DNA of 64,000 bases, taken from assembly GCA_016710785.1 (NCBI GenBank), contig JADJUE010000009.1, positions 496,001 through 560,000 of the forward strand. The letters are read 5' to 3'. Below, piece by piece: positions 63,892 to 64,000 of the stretch; position 1 is the first letter of the stretch; each line of letters opens with the position of its first letter. The notes beneath the pieces were generated by a model that saw only the letters and a list, made by a program, of their open reading frames with translations, was not told the origin of the DNA and made no database searches. Made by a program: the position numbers and the translations under genes. The stretch is from Candidatus Epilinea brevis. Its GTDB lineage: Bacteria; Chloroflexota; Anaerolineae; Epilineales; Epilineaceae.

Positions 63892-64000
63892 GATACTGTT
63901 GGCAAACGTTATGTGAATGGTCGGCCGGTCGAGGATCCCTGCAAAGTCGCGCCGCCCCAACCGCCCGGGGGCAAAGCAGCCCCGGGCTCTACCATTGGAA
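63892..64000 (+). repeat. Copy 4 of the dispersed hairpin repeat (runs off window)
   Basis: Contains GATACTGTTGGCAAACGTTA, then CGCGCCGCCCCAACCG, the CCCGGGGGCAAAGCAG hairpin and ACCATTGGAA. DTVGKRYV can be read in one frame, as in copy 3. The 3' side is cut by the window edge. Confidence 0.75.

Overview
The window is 64 kb of bacterial chromosome, mostly very GC-rich, with one visibly AT-richer stretch at about 26.7-36.4 kb. Several traits point to a member of Chloroflexota (Anaerolineae/Caldilineae-like): secreted proteins with Thr-Pro-rich linkers and a recurrent short '(Y/W/F)LP..(L/I/V).R' motif, many beta-propeller surface proteins, a family of class III cyclases, an IS4-type element of the sort common in that phylum, and a paaF/paaG/paaH-like set. 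No rRNA or tRNA is present, so the taxonomic call is an inference. Several genes carry single-base frameshifts, which may be real decay or assembly indels.

Layout. 0-9 kb is housekeeping and transport: the 3' end of rpoC with an unusual acidic tail, an S1-domain protein that also has an acidic tail, a convergent multi-pass membrane glycosyltransferase, and a peptide-type ABC importer (lipoprotein plus two permeases, no ATPase in view). 9.3-14.4 kb is accessory: a dead class III cyclase, a four-gene cluster (unknown protein, SAM methyltransferase, KAS III-like synthase, FeeM/autoinducer-synthase-like N-acyltransferase) that could make a small acylated molecule, and a transposase remnant. 14.6-20.2 kb holds a large NACHT-ATPase with a C-terminal formylglycine-generating-enzyme-like (FGE/SUMF1) domain, small membrane-protein candidates on either side, and a divergent, frameshifted sigma factor. 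20.3-25.4 kb has a secreted C39 peptidase/TPR protein and three beta-oxidation-type genes.

25.4-36.4 kb is a mobile, AT-richer island. It holds operator-like palindromes ahead of two tiny genes, a VapBC pair whose toxin has an in-frame stop at codon 9, several secreted or surface proteins (one RTX-like, one lipase-like, one with a vWA domain), and two copies of an internally deleted IS4-family element. 36.6-40 kb encodes a three-part protein, class III cyclase + NACHT + FGE. It is a paralogue of the first NACHT protein with a different N-terminus, which suggests NLR-like signalling proteins that exchange effector domains.

40-56 kb is dominated by surface or secreted proteins: three beta-propellers, an SGNH hydrolase and a LysM-bearing glycoside hydrolase. 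It also has dusB, a nitrilase-family amidohydrolase, a third IS remnant that cuts a paralogue of an island gene, and a second VapBC pair with a deleted toxin. 56-64 kb returns to core functions (S41 protease, smpB, B12-type radical SAM protein, glycosyltransferase, rhomboid protease). It ends with a small inserted segment (putative antitoxin-like protein plus HNH nuclease) bracketed by a duplicated 3' end of the rhomboid gene. A dispersed hairpin-bearing repeat occurs at 22.7, 45.0, 45.2 and 63.9 kb.
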